A stretch of 64,000 nt of DNA from an uncultured Eubacteriales bacterium (GTDB lineage: Bacteria > Bacillota > Clostridia > Oscillospirales > CAG-272): positions 1 through 64,000 of the forward strand of contig CAKRQU010000003.1 of the NCBI GenBank assembly GCA_934394585.1, read 5' to 3'. A model generated the notes under the pieces. It was not told the origin of the DNA and searched no databases. It saw only the letters and a program-made list of their open reading frames with translations. This document shows positions 42,491 through 51,434 of the stretch, piece by piece. How positions within the stretch are numbered: the first letter of the stretch is position 1; each line of letters opens with the position of its first letter. Position numbers and translations under genes: made by a program.

Positions 42491-42932
42491 CAAAGGAAGG
42501 CTCCTCGCCCTCCTTTGCAAACTACCTCGCACCCCGTCGAGTCAGCCGCAGAAAGCAATGCGCGGCAAGTATGTGCTATAGATGGCAAATCAAAAAGCTT
42601 TTGTCTATCTCTCATCTCGGCATCAGCCATACCGCGCGTGCGAACATAGTATACCGCAAAAATCGAGCAGATTCGACGGGGTGATTGGTTCCCGCCGTGG
42701 CTTTCGATACGTTTCCCACTGTAGGCTAAACTCCAGCGGAGCGAGCATGGCTTGATGGACATCGAGTTGGGGAAGCTACAGCGCTGGCTTGAGCAGGCAA
42801 AAGTCCGTGTTAAGCGGGGGGTCTGAACTGTGCTTCCGGATTAGTCTATGGTCGGACTGTCGGGGCAGTATGTTCGCACGAGTCGCCGCGAGGCGACAGA
42901 AGGTGTTCAAAAGAGGAATGCTTTCCTCTTTT
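42491..42932 (-). repeat. Dispersed structured element, copy C (442-bp core)
   Basis: Reverse orientation relative to copies A and B. The closing stem CAAAGGA..TCCTTTG lies at 42491-42517 and the opening hairpin AAAAGAGGAA..TTCCTCTTTT at 42909-42932. The 11-bp long-range pair (CACCCCGTCGA with TCGACGGGGTG) is intact. It fills the gap 42330-42985 between the convergent MMPL-unit and tgt ends. The left-flank modules are CCCGAC-GCAA-GTCGGG (42400-42415) and a GCAATGTGCG..CACGTTGC block near 42353. Stop codons occur in every frame over most of it. Confidence 0.85.
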
Positions 42933-42989
42933 TGACTTTTGGTACTTTTCTTCACAGAAAAGTACACCCTCGTTTCCTTCGGAGAGGAA

Positions 42990-43025
42990 AGAAAAAGAGA
43001 AGCCCCACGGCTTCCCTTTTCTTTT
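42990..43025 (-). terminator. Terminator of tgt
   Basis: GAAGCC-N4-GGCTTC stem (42999-43014) in an A/T-rich context; the minus strand ends in CTTTTTC. It lies just behind the tgt stop. Confidence 0.7.
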
Positions 43026-43026
43026 T

Positions 43027-44157
43027 TCATATTCTCTTTCCGAGGATATCGCGATATTTGCGATAAAATTCCTCGTAATAATCGCCGTCGATGGCATCGC
43101 GTATCTTTGCCATCAGCTCATTGTAAAAATACAGATTGTGCAGTACGCACAGGCGCATTCCCAGCATTTCGCCCGCGCGGAGCAAATGGCGGATATATGC
43201 CTTTGAATAATGGCGGCACGCGGGGCATCCGCAATCGGGATCTATCGGCGTGGGATCGCGCATATATTTCTGATTATTTACATTTACCGTGCCTTTCCAC
43301 GTAAAAATGGTGCCGTGTCGCGCATTTCTGCTGGGCATGACACAGTCGAAAAAGTCTACTCCGCGCCATACCGCCTCCAGTATATTTATCGGCGTGCCCA
43401 CGCCCATCAGATAGCGCGGCTTGTTTTCCGGCATAAAAGGTTCTACGGCATCTATTATACGGTACATTTCCTCGGCACTTTCGCCCACGGCGAGCCCGCC
43501 TATGGCATATCCGTCGAGATCGAGCGAAGCTATTTCCTTTATATGTCCTATGCGGATATCCTCGTATGTGCCGCCTTGATTTATGCCGAAAAGCATCTGC
43601 TTTTTATTTATTGTTTCATCAAGAGAATTAAGCCGCGCCATTTCCGCCTTGCAGCGCTCCAGCCAGCGCGTGGTTCTCTCCACGCTTTTCATCACATAAT
43701 CGCGCGGTGAAGGATTTTCTATGCATTCGTCAAAAGCCATCGCCACGGTAGAAGCGATATTCGACTGAATCCGCATGCTCTCCTCGGGTCCCATGAAAAT
43801 CTTATGCCCGTCGATATGGCAATTGAAATAAACTCCCTCTTCTTTTATTTTGCGCAGTCCCGCGAGGGAAAAAACCTGAAAACCGCCGCTGTCCGTGAGC
43901 ACGGGTCTGTCCCAATTGAAAAATTTGTGTATGCCGCCCATATCGCGTATCACCGTATCTCCCGGGCGGACATGCAGATGATATGTGTTTGAAAGCTCTA
44001 TCTGGCAGCCGATTTCTTTCAGATCCATTGTGGAAATGCCGCCTTTTATCGCGGCGCATGTGCCCACATTCATGAAAACGGGCGTCTCCACCGTGCCGTG
44101 CACGGTTTCAAATCTGCCGCGGCGTGCTTTTTTATCCTTTTTTATGAGAGTAAACAT
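43027..44157 (-). CDS. tgt: tRNA-guanine transglycosylase
   Basis: Exchanges guanine 34 for preQ1/queuine in tRNAs with GUN anticodons. Catalytic and binding motifs are visible: LTDSGGFQVFSLAGL, GINQGG, ALGGLAVGE-like YAIGGLAVGES, DCVMPSRNARHG, and the zinc site DCGCPACRHYSKAYIRHL with a later histidine. The 376-residue length is normal. It is the last gene behind miaB-mutS-mutL, 16 nt after mutL, and has an AAAGGA start signal. Queuosine biosynthesis genes (queA, que genes) are not in the window. Confidence 0.96.
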   Translation of the reverse strand: MFTLIKKDKKARRGRFETVHGTVETPVFMNVGTCAAIKGGISTMDLKEIGCQIELSNTYHLHVRPGDTVIRDMGGIHKFFNWDRPVLTDSGGFQVFSLAGLRKIKEEGVYFNCHIDGHKIFMGPEESMRIQSNIASTVAMAFDECIENPSPRDYVMKSVERTTRWLERCKAEMARLNSLDETINKKQMLFGINQGGTYEDIRIGHIKEIASLDLDGYAIGGLAVGESAEEMYRIIDAVEPFMPENKPRYLMGVGTPINILEAVWRGVDFFDCVMPSRNARHGTIFTWKGTVNVNNQKYMRDPTPIDPDCGCPACRHYSKAYIRHLLRAGEMLGMRLCVLHNLYFYNELMAKIRDAIDGDYYEEFYRKYRDILGKRI

Positions 44158-44173
44158 ATTTTTTCCTTTCGTA

Positions 44174-46165
44174 TCAAGTTCTGCCGAAACGTCTGTCCAT
44201 TTCCGCTTTGGTTATTTCAAAAGCCACGGGCCTTCCGTGCGGGCAGTATTTTATGCAGTCGTAACGGAGCAGATTTTCACATATCCATTTTATATGTACA
44301 TCGTCGTAATGTCTGCCCGCTTTTATAGCCGCTTTGCATGATGTCTGATACAGCGCACGCTCAAAAACCGTGCGTTTTTTCGTTTCCAGCGCCGCGGGGT
44401 TTTCCGCCGCCGCACTGACAAGAAACTGCAAAAGCTCCTTTGCCGCCGAGATATCGGTATCCTGCGGCGAGGCGCTTAATATCATAGCGTTTCCTTTTAT
44501 TTCAAACTGAAAACCGGCCGCGCTTATTTCTTTTTCAAAAGAAAGCGCCGCATCCAGCTCCGCACCCGACAGATTTATCCTTTCCGGCAGGAGAAGCTGC
44601 TGCATACAAGGCTCAGACAGGCTCATATTCGCGCGCATACGCTCGAAATTTATGCGTTCATGCGCGGCGTGCTTGTCTATTATCAGCATTTTGCCTTCGG
44701 TTTCCATTATTATATAGCTTTCAAAAGCTTCGCCTACTATGCGGTAGGGCGGTATCTCATGCGCGGTATGCCCGCCGATTTTCGCGTCGGTATCGGCATA
44801 AAAACCTATGTCGCCTTTGCTTTCGGTTTCGCCTTTGCTTTCGGTTTTTTCGGCGTAAAGGCGTGAAAATCCCGTGGGAGAGCTCACTTTTGCAGTGCCC
44901 GCGGGGAGCGGCTCCGATGCTTTTTCGGTTTTGCCCGTGGGGACGACGCTCACGCGCTCCGCATGAAATATCGGCTTTATATCATTTGCCGCATATCTCT
45001 GCTCCGCAAAAACAGCCGTGCTTTCCGTTTCTTTTTCGTCCTTTTCCGCGTCGAGCGCGGGCAGGGGTTCCTGCGTATGCTTTTCTTTTTCTATCGGGGC
45101 AAAGCCCGAAACGGCGCGCAGTTTTTCCTCTGTCATTTCGCGCGATTTTGCGATGAGGTCAAAGGCGGGGCGGTTTATTTTCGAATCCAGCACGCCGCGT
45201 ACCGTATAGTAAACGGCATTGAATATTTCCTTTTCGTTTGAAAATTTCACTTCCAGCTTGGCGGGATGGACATTCACATCCACGGCACCCGCATTTATAT
45301 TCAGGAAAAGCACGCATACGGGAAATTTTCCTGCGGGAATATACGAGCGATATGCTTCTTCCAGCGCCGCCGTCATTGTTTTGCTCCGCACGGAGCGCGA
45401 ATTTATGAAGAAAAGCTGCATATTTCTGTTGCCGCGGACATTTTCGGGCGTACCCGCAAAGCCTTTTATCTCTATGCCGCCGCTTTTTGCATTCAGCTCG
45501 GTCATGCGCGAAGCAAAGCTTTTGCCGAGGACGGAATACATAGTATTTTTCAGATTTCCGTCGCCCGATGTGGCAAATCGCATTTCGCCGTCGCTTATAT
45601 AGCGGAAAGCCACCTCCGGACGGGAAAGAGCCAGCTTTTCCATCAGTGAGGAAACCGCTATTCCCTCCGAAACATCGGTGCGCAGAAATTTCAGCCGCGC
45701 GGGAGTGCGAGCGAAAAGATTTTCGCATACCACCGTGGTTCCCTCGGGAAAACCTCCCTCGGAAACCTCTGTTATATTTCCGTATTGGCAATGCACGAGT
45801 GTGCCCGACTGTGCGCCGCGCTCGCGCGTCATCACGCGCATATCCGTCACGGCGGATATCGCCGCCATGGCTTCGCCGCGGAAACCGAGCGTGGTTATAC
45901 CCGCAAGATCCTCGGCACTGTGTATTTTGCTCGTGGCATGACGCCGCAGGCAAGCCACCGCGTCCGTATCGGACATGCCGCATCCGTCATCCGTTATACG
46001 CATGAAAGCCACGCCGCCGCGCTTTATTTCCGCCGTGATATGCCGCGCGCCCGCGTCTATCGCATTTTCGATCAGCTCCTTTATCACCGAGGCGGGACGT
46101 TCCACCACCTCGCCCGCGGCAATAAGATTGGCTACGCTCATATCGAGAACATTTATTATTCCCAT
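44174..46165 (-). CDS. mutL: DNA mismatch repair protein MutL
   Basis: GHKL ATPase of 663 residues that couples MutS to strand incision. N-terminal motifs are VIKELIENAIDAGA, DDGCGM, and TSKIHSAEDLAGITTLGFRGEA. The central linker (about 350-460) is low complexity. The C-terminal domain has the endonuclease motif IDKHAAHERINFER (the DQHA-x2-E-x4-E form, here with Lys), plus SCKAAIKAG and CPHGRP. MutL is therefore likely a latent nicking endonuclease, as expected for a bacterium without MutH. It lies 14 nt behind mutS. Confidence 0.96.
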   Translation of the reverse strand: MGIINVLDMSVANLIAAGEVVERPASVIKELIENAIDAGARHITAEIKRGGVAFMRITDDGCGMSDTDAVACLRRHATSKIHSAEDLAGITTLGFRGEAMAAISAVTDMRVMTRERGAQSGTLVHCQYGNITEVSEGGFPEGTTVVCENLFARTPARLKFLRTDVSEGIAVSSLMEKLALSRPEVAFRYISDGEMRFATSGDGNLKNTMYSVLGKSFASRMTELNAKSGGIEIKGFAGTPENVRGNRNMQLFFINSRSVRSKTMTAALEEAYRSYIPAGKFPVCVLFLNINAGAVDVNVHPAKLEVKFSNEKEIFNAVYYTVRGVLDSKINRPAFDLIAKSREMTEEKLRAVSGFAPIEKEKHTQEPLPALDAEKDEKETESTAVFAEQRYAANDIKPIFHAERVSVVPTGKTEKASEPLPAGTAKVSSPTGFSRLYAEKTESKGETESKGDIGFYADTDAKIGGHTAHEIPPYRIVGEAFESYIIMETEGKMLIIDKHAAHERINFERMRANMSLSEPCMQQLLLPERINLSGAELDAALSFEKEISAAGFQFEIKGNAMILSASPQDTDISAAKELLQFLVSAAAENPAALETKKRTVFERALYQTSCKAAIKAGRHYDDVHIKWICENLLRYDCIKYCPHGRPVAFEITKAEMDRRFGRT

Positions 46166-46179
46166 TTTTTATCCTTTCG

Positions 46180-48768
46180 TCAGGGTATCATTTTTTTCAG
46201 CTCGTAAACGAGATTCAGCGCCTCCAGCGGCGTCAGCGTATTTATATCTGTCTTTTTCAGTTTTTCCGTTATTTCGCCATGCGCCATGCTTTCTATCGAA
46301 AGCATTCCGCCGTCCTCCTCCGCTGTATCGGCTTTCGCCTTTGCGGGAGCCTGCGGCGCATCCTCTTCAAGCGAGGCAAGAATTTCTCTCGCGCGGCGTA
46401 CTATGCCCGAGGGCACGCCCGCGAGCTTTGCCACTTCTATGCCATAGCTGTCGTCAGCCGCTCCGCGCACTATTTTGCGCAGAAAAACTATATCGTCGTG
46501 CTTCTTTTTTGCCGCTATATTGTAATTTACCGCGCCGGCAAGCTCGCCCTCCAGCAAGGTAAGCTCGTGATAATGCGTGGCAAAAAGCGTTTTCGCGCCG
46601 ATTTTCCCCGCCGTATATTCCGCTACGGCGCGGGCTATGCTCATGCCGTCGAATGTGCTCGTGCCTCTGCCTATTTCGTCATAGATTATCAGGCTTTTCT
46701 TTGTGGCATTGGCGAGAATATATGCCACCTCGCTCATTTCCAGCATGAATGTGGATTTGCCCATGGCGAGGTCATCCGAAGCGCCTACGCGCGTGAATAT
46801 CTTGTCCACCACGCCTATGTGCGCCTCCCTTGCGGGAACAAACGAACCTATCTGCGCCATGAGGCATATCAGCGCCACCTGCCGCATATATGTGGATTTT
46901 CCCGCCATATTCGGACCCGTTATCAGCATGAAACGGTTGTTTTTCGTATCCAGCTCGGTATCATTGGGTATGAAAAGCGAATCTTTTGCCGTCTGCTCCA
47001 CCACGGGATGCCTGCCGTCCTTTATATACAGGCTGTCGCTGTAGTCCACCTCCGGCTTTACATATCCGCACCGCTGTGCCACCTCGGCAAGCGAGCAGAA
47101 AACATCCAGCTTCGAGAGCAGATAAGCCGCTTTCTGTATGCGGTGAACATTCTCGGCGAGCTTCAGACGGATATCGGTGAAAAGCTGATATTCCAGCGCG
47201 GTAACTCTTTCGCCCGCGCCGAGTATCTGCGCTTCCATATCCTTCAGCTCCTCGGTGATATATCTTTCGCAATTTGCCAGCGTCTGCTTTCTTATGTATC
47301 TGTCGGGCACGCTCGCCGTGAATGATTTGGATACCTCTATATAATAGCCGAAAACCCTGTTGTATCCGACTTTCAGCGTGCGTATGCCAGTGGTTTCCTT
47401 TTCCGTGGCTTCTATATTGTCTATGAGAGATTTGCTGCTCGTCATCACCGAGCGCAGATAATCCACGTCGGGATTGTAGCCGTCGCGTATTATGCCGCCC
47501 TCACGCACGGAAAAAGGCGGATCTTCTTTTATTCCCGCTTCTATTAAGTCGCGCAGATCGTCCATCGGATCCAGCTCCTCAAATATGCCGGGCAATTCGC
47601 CCATGCCGAAAGAAGAAAGCGCATCTTTCACGGGGCGTATTTTTTCCAGCGTGGCAGCCACCGCGCGCAGATCGCGGGCGTTTGCCGTGCCGTAAACTAT
47701 GCGTGTTATCAGTCTTTCCAGATCCATCACGCCCGAGAGCTGCTCCGATATTTCGCCGCGCTCGGCGACCCTGTTGTAAAGCTCCTCCACGCTGTCCAGC
47801 CTGCGCATTATGTAATATGGATTTTTCAGCGGGAAATCTATATATTTTTTGAGCAGACGCGCGCCCGCCGCCGTTTTTGCCCTGTCCAGCACCCAGAGCA
47901 GAGTGCCCTTTTTCTCGGCGCGGCGCATCGTTTCGCAAAGCTCCAGATTACGGCGCGTGTTCACGTCTATTTCCAGATACTGCCCGTCTTTGTAATAATT
48001 GAGCGTCCCCATGCCGACAAGCTCTGTTTTCTGCGTTTCCGCAACGTAGGAAAGCAGTCCGCCCAGAGCGAGCAGAGCGGGATTTTGCTCGGTAAAATCA
48101 TCGGGCAGAGGCGAAAAAAGTCCGCTCGCCGCCGTCATGGCCTCGCCCGCGTCAAAGCGTGCGCACTGGGCTTCGTTTATCGTGCATTGCAGTCTGTCGC
48201 GCATGAATGCCGCCGCGTCCGCTATCTGCGTGCATGCGCAGGACAGCACAGCCTCGCGCGGCGCATAGGTGCCTATTTCCGATATCAGGCGCTGATCTCT
48301 GTTTTCCCCGTCAAACCATGTGGCTGAAACCTGCCCCGTGGATATATCGGCAAAAGCCACGCCGTAGCAATCGGGTGCCGCATACACGGCGCATATATAA
48401 TTGTTTTTCTTTTCGTCCAGAAGCGACGATTCCGTAAGGGTGCCGGGCGTTATCATGCGGATTACATCGCGCTTTACCAGTCCTTTTGCCAGCGCGGGAT
48501 CCTCTGTCTGCTCGCATACGGCGACTTTATAGCCTTTGCCGACGAGCTTGCCTATATACGGGTCCACCGCATGAAAAGGCACGCCGCACATCGGTGCGCG
48601 TTCCGCCTCGCCGCAGTCTTTCCCCGTGAGAACGAGATCCAGCTCGCGCGATGCCGTTTTCGCATCGTCGTAGAACATTTCGTAAAAATCCCCCACGCGG
48701 TACATGAGTATATATTCTCTGTACTTGTCCTTTATATCCAGATATTGTTGCATCATCGGTGTCGGCAT
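46180..48768 (-). CDS. mutS: DNA mismatch repair protein MutS
   Basis: Mismatch recognition ATPase of 862 residues. The mismatch-binding Phe-x-Glu occurs in VGDFYEMFYDDA near residue 30, the lever and clamp regions follow, and the ATPase shows TGPNMAGKSTYMRQ, IIYDEIGRGTSTFDG and TLFATHYHELT. A C-terminal tail ends in ALNLVYELKKM. ATG 48768 follows GGAGGAA. It is between miaB and mutL, the usual clostridial order. Confidence 0.97.
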   Translation of the reverse strand: MPTPMMQQYLDIKDKYREYILMYRVGDFYEMFYDDAKTASRELDLVLTGKDCGEAERAPMCGVPFHAVDPYIGKLVGKGYKVAVCEQTEDPALAKGLVKRDVIRMITPGTLTESSLLDEKKNNYICAVYAAPDCYGVAFADISTGQVSATWFDGENRDQRLISEIGTYAPREAVLSCACTQIADAAAFMRDRLQCTINEAQCARFDAGEAMTAASGLFSPLPDDFTEQNPALLALGGLLSYVAETQKTELVGMGTLNYYKDGQYLEIDVNTRRNLELCETMRRAEKKGTLLWVLDRAKTAAGARLLKKYIDFPLKNPYYIMRRLDSVEELYNRVAERGEISEQLSGVMDLERLITRIVYGTANARDLRAVAATLEKIRPVKDALSSFGMGELPGIFEELDPMDDLRDLIEAGIKEDPPFSVREGGIIRDGYNPDVDYLRSVMTSSKSLIDNIEATEKETTGIRTLKVGYNRVFGYYIEVSKSFTASVPDRYIRKQTLANCERYITEELKDMEAQILGAGERVTALEYQLFTDIRLKLAENVHRIQKAAYLLSKLDVFCSLAEVAQRCGYVKPEVDYSDSLYIKDGRHPVVEQTAKDSLFIPNDTELDTKNNRFMLITGPNMAGKSTYMRQVALICLMAQIGSFVPAREAHIGVVDKIFTRVGASDDLAMGKSTFMLEMSEVAYILANATKKSLIIYDEIGRGTSTFDGMSIARAVAEYTAGKIGAKTLFATHYHELTLLEGELAGAVNYNIAAKKKHDDIVFLRKIVRGAADDSYGIEVAKLAGVPSGIVRRAREILASLEEDAPQAPAKAKADTAEEDGGMLSIESMAHGEITEKLKKTDINTLTPLEALNLVYELKKMIP

Positions 48769-48796
48769 TGTATTTCCTCCGGAAAATAAAATTTCG

Positions 48797-50218
48797 TCAT
48801 TTGCTTACCACTTCGCCCGTGAGCGAGTATGTCAGCGCTTTTGTTATGCGCACATCGGCAAATTTCCCGCGCAGCGCTTCGTTTGCCGGAATATGCACCA
48901 GCTTGTTTCCTTCCGTCCTTCCCGAAAACATGGAGGGATCGGTCTTGCTTTCCCCGTCCACAAGTATGCGCACCACTTTGCCCTCGAGCGGCAGATTGCG
49001 CGAAAGCGCGTTTTCCGCCTGCGCTTCCAGCAGACGAGCAAAACGTGCGCTTTTCACCTCGTCGGGAATCTGATTTTCCATTTTTGCCGCGGGTGTGCCC
49101 TCGCGCTTGGAATAGATGAATGAGAAAAGCATATCGTATTTCACGCGGCGCACGGCATCGAGCGTCGCCTCGAAATCTTCTTCCGTTTCACCGGGAAAGC
49201 CCACGATGATATCCGTGCTTATCGAAATATCGGGCATTTTCTCTCGCATGTAATCTATCAGAGCCATATATGAAGCGATGTCGTAATGCCTGTTCATCTC
49301 GCGAAGCACTCTGTCGCTTCCCGACTGGAGCGGCAGATGAAAATGCCGCGCTATTTTCGGATTTTCCGCCATGGTGTCTATCAGCTTTTTCGAAGCATCC
49401 TTCGGATGGCTCGTCATGAAGCGGATGATGAAATCGCCCTCGATTTTCGAAAGCCGCGCGAGCAGATCGGCAAAATCGCATTCTCCGCCGAATTCCTTGC
49501 CGTAGGAATTTACATTCTGCCCGAGGAGAGTAACCTCGCGGCAACCGTCGGCGACAAGCTCGCGCACTTCCGCCTCTATATCCTCGGGGCGGCGGCTTCT
49601 TTCCCTGCCGCGCACATAAGGCACTATGCAGTATGTGCAGAAATTATTGCAACCGTACATTATGCTCACCCATGCGCGCGAGCGGCTTTCTCTTTTCACG
49701 GGAATGCCCTCGGCGAGCACCGCGTCGCCCTCATTGGGATAGAAAGAACGCCCCTGCGTCATCGTATGATAAAGCATTTCGGGCAGGCGCCAGAGATGCT
49801 CCGTGCCGAAAACAAAATCTATATACGGATAGCTCTTTTTTATTTTGTCGCTCATGCTCGCCTGCGAAACCATACAGCCGCATACGCCTATTACAAGATC
49901 GGGATTTTTTTCCTTCAGGTGTTTGTATCCGCCCGTTATGGAAAGCGCCTTTTTTTCCGCATGGTCGCGTACCGCGCAGGTATTTACTATTATCAGATCG
50001 GCATCCGCCTCTTTTTTCGTGATTTCATAACCCATATCGGAGAGCGTGCCCGCTATGCGTTCGCTGTCCGCCTCGTTTTGCTGACAGCCGTAAGTAATAA
50101 CGCATGCCCGCCTGCCCTTTCCCGCAGTCATGGCGGAAATATTCGCGGCATACGAACGCTGCTTCTCCATTTCCTCTTCTGTTATTACTCTTTTCTTTTC
50201 GTTTCCCATACCCGCCAA
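48797..50218 (-). CDS. miaB: tRNA-2-methylthio-N6-dimethylallyladenosine synthase
   Basis: Radical SAM methylthiotransferase acting on i6A37 in tRNA. The UPF0004 domain (VITYGCQQNEADSERI, then NTCAVRDHAE and GCM) carries three cysteines, the radical SAM motif is CNNFCTYC, and a C-terminal TRAM domain follows. The start is uncertain: TTG 50218 has AAAGG eight bases upstream, while ATG 50209 lacks a well-placed site. At about 470 residues it is normal. It is the first gene of miaB-mutS-mutL-tgt; miaA is not found in the window. Confidence 0.95.
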   Translation of the reverse strand: MAGMGNEKKRVITEEEMEKQRSYAANISAMTAGKGRRACVITYGCQQNEADSERIAGTLSDMGYEITKKEADADLIIVNTCAVRDHAEKKALSITGGYKHLKEKNPDLVIGVCGCMVSQASMSDKIKKSYPYIDFVFGTEHLWRLPEMLYHTMTQGRSFYPNEGDAVLAEGIPVKRESRSRAWVSIMYGCNNFCTYCIVPYVRGRERSRRPEDIEAEVRELVADGCREVTLLGQNVNSYGKEFGGECDFADLLARLSKIEGDFIIRFMTSHPKDASKKLIDTMAENPKIARHFHLPLQSGSDRVLREMNRHYDIASYMALIDYMREKMPDISISTDIIVGFPGETEEDFEATLDAVRRVKYDMLFSFIYSKREGTPAAKMENQIPDEVKSARFARLLEAQAENALSRNLPLEGKVVRILVDGESKTDPSMFSGRTEGNKLVHIPANEALRGKFADVRITKALTYSLTGEVVSK

Positions 50219-50294
50219 AATAAAGACCTTTCAAAAATTTGTATATTCTTAAATATTATAATATAATTCAGATATAAAATCAAGAGAAACCGCG

Positions 50295-50334
50295 AAAAAG
50301 GGAATGTAAAAAAGTTGTTCACATTCCCTTTTTT
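50295..50334 (-). terminator. Terminator of the YgjV-like gene
   Basis: Stem AAAAGGGAATGT / ACATTCCCTTTT with A and T tracts on both sides. It ends three bases before the gene's stop. Confidence 0.85.
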
Positions 50335-50336
50335 GT

Positions 50337-50882
50337 CTATGTATTGTCGTAGCCGCTTTTGCCGAAGCGTATGAAAGAAATTATCACCGAAATCATATTG
50401 AAAACCTCGCAGAGTATGCCGCCCACGGAGAAATAATAAATATTATTTACTATCCACATAGGCGAAATAAGGCATAGCTGAGCTATGCGGATGATTTTTC
50501 CGTTTCGCGTCCACATGGCTATCGTGCCGCCGCCCTGCGCCGTAAAAAGCATCAGCGCTATCCACGGTTTTTCGTCGAAAGCAAGGCACGACATGATGCA
50601 TGAAAAGGCAAAGCATGCCTCTATAAGTACAAAATATCCCTTTTTCCGGCACTTTTCTCCCAGCGCGAAAATGACGCCGCGCAGTATGCTGAAAATATTC
50701 AGCAGCATGCCCGCATACGAGCCGAGCAAAGCAAACTGCACGGCAAATGCCACGGCGCACCCCGTCTGAAAAAGGAAATAATTTTTGTTTTTTCCGCACT
50801 GGTACGAAATCAGCGCGCACAAGGTGCCCGCATATCCTATAAGCTGTATCGGATTTAAATAAGCCGCGATAAATTCTCTCAT
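50337..50882 (-). CDS. YgjV-like inner membrane protein
   Basis: 181 residues with about five hydrophobic helices (QLIGYAGTLCALISYQC, FLFQTGCAVAFAVQFALLG, GMLLNIFSILRGVIFAL, LIEACFAFSCIMSCLAF, and a C-terminal pair). This layout and the helix-end QCGKNKN motif are like the Imp-YgjV family of unknown function. I use ATG 50882; a GTG five codons earlier is possible. It is a single gene divergent from ylxM. Confidence 0.7.
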   Translation of the reverse strand: MREFIAAYLNPIQLIGYAGTLCALISYQCGKNKNYFLFQTGCAVAFAVQFALLGSYAGMLLNIFSILRGVIFALGEKCRKKGYFVLIEACFAFSCIMSCLAFDEKPWIALMLFTAQGGGTIAMWTRNGKIIRIAQLCLISPMWIVNNIYYFSVGGILCEVFNMISVIISFIRFGKSGYDNT

Positions 50883-50995
50883 GATAAAAGCTCTCACTTT
50901 TCGTTTTTTGCAGATACTTCTCCATTATATCAGCACAAAAAGGGAAAAATCAATGGTTTTCATGCAAAAAATCATGTTTTTTTCGAAAATAGCTC

Positions 50996-51024
50996 TTGAC
51001 AAAGCGCGGGCTTTATGATATGCT
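50996..51024 (+). promoter_or_regulatory. Promoter of ylxM-ffh, with overlapping dyad
   Basis: TTGACA (50996-51001), 17-bp spacer, TATGCT (51019-51024). A dyad GTAAAG-N7-CTTTAC (51026-51044) lies across the expected transcription start near 51031. Confidence 0.75.
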
Positions 51025-51059
51025 TGTAAAGTAATTTGCTTTACAGCGCGGAGGGCGGC

Positions 51060-51389
51060 ATGTTTGAAAAGGATCTTTCACTGAATCTGCTTTTTGACAC
51101 ATACGGCGAGCTGCTTCCCGATACACAGCGCGATATGTTTGAGCAATATTATTTCGATGATCTTTCTCTTTCGGAAATAGCCGAAAACGCGGGCATAACA
51201 AGGCAGGGCGTCCGCGACAGGATAGAAAAAGCGCGCCGCGCTCTCCTCCGCTATGAAGAAAAGCTCGGTTTTGTAAAAAAGCTTTCCGAAATAGAAAAGG
51301 CGAGAAAAAAAGCGATAGCCGCGCTTTCCCCGCTTTGCACGGGTGAAGCGAAAGAGGCTCTCGCCGCACTCGAAGAAATGAAAATCTGA
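51060..51389 (+). CDS. ylxM: YlxM-type putative helix-turn-helix SRP-associated protein
   Basis: 109-residue helix-turn-helix protein of the YlxM/p13 family. FDTYGELLPDTQRDMFEQYYFDDLSLSEIAENAGITRQGVRDRIEKARRAL is the diagnostic sigma-70-region-4-like fold (residues about 10-60), followed by a coiled tail. The gene nearly always precedes ffh in Firmicutes and is thought to tune SRP function or expression. ATG 51060 follows GGAGGGCGGC; the frame upstream to 51036 lacks a ribosome-binding site. It reads into ffh, 45 nt away. Confidence 0.88.
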   Translation: MFEKDLSLNLLFDTYGELLPDTQRDMFEQYYFDDLSLSEIAENAGITRQGVRDRIEKARRALLRYEEKLGFVKKLSEIEKARKKAIAALSPLCTGEAKEALAALEEMKI

Positions 51390-51434
51390 TTTTTCGGGCG
51401 ACCCGTATCGGCGCCCTCGTCATGGAGAAAATAT

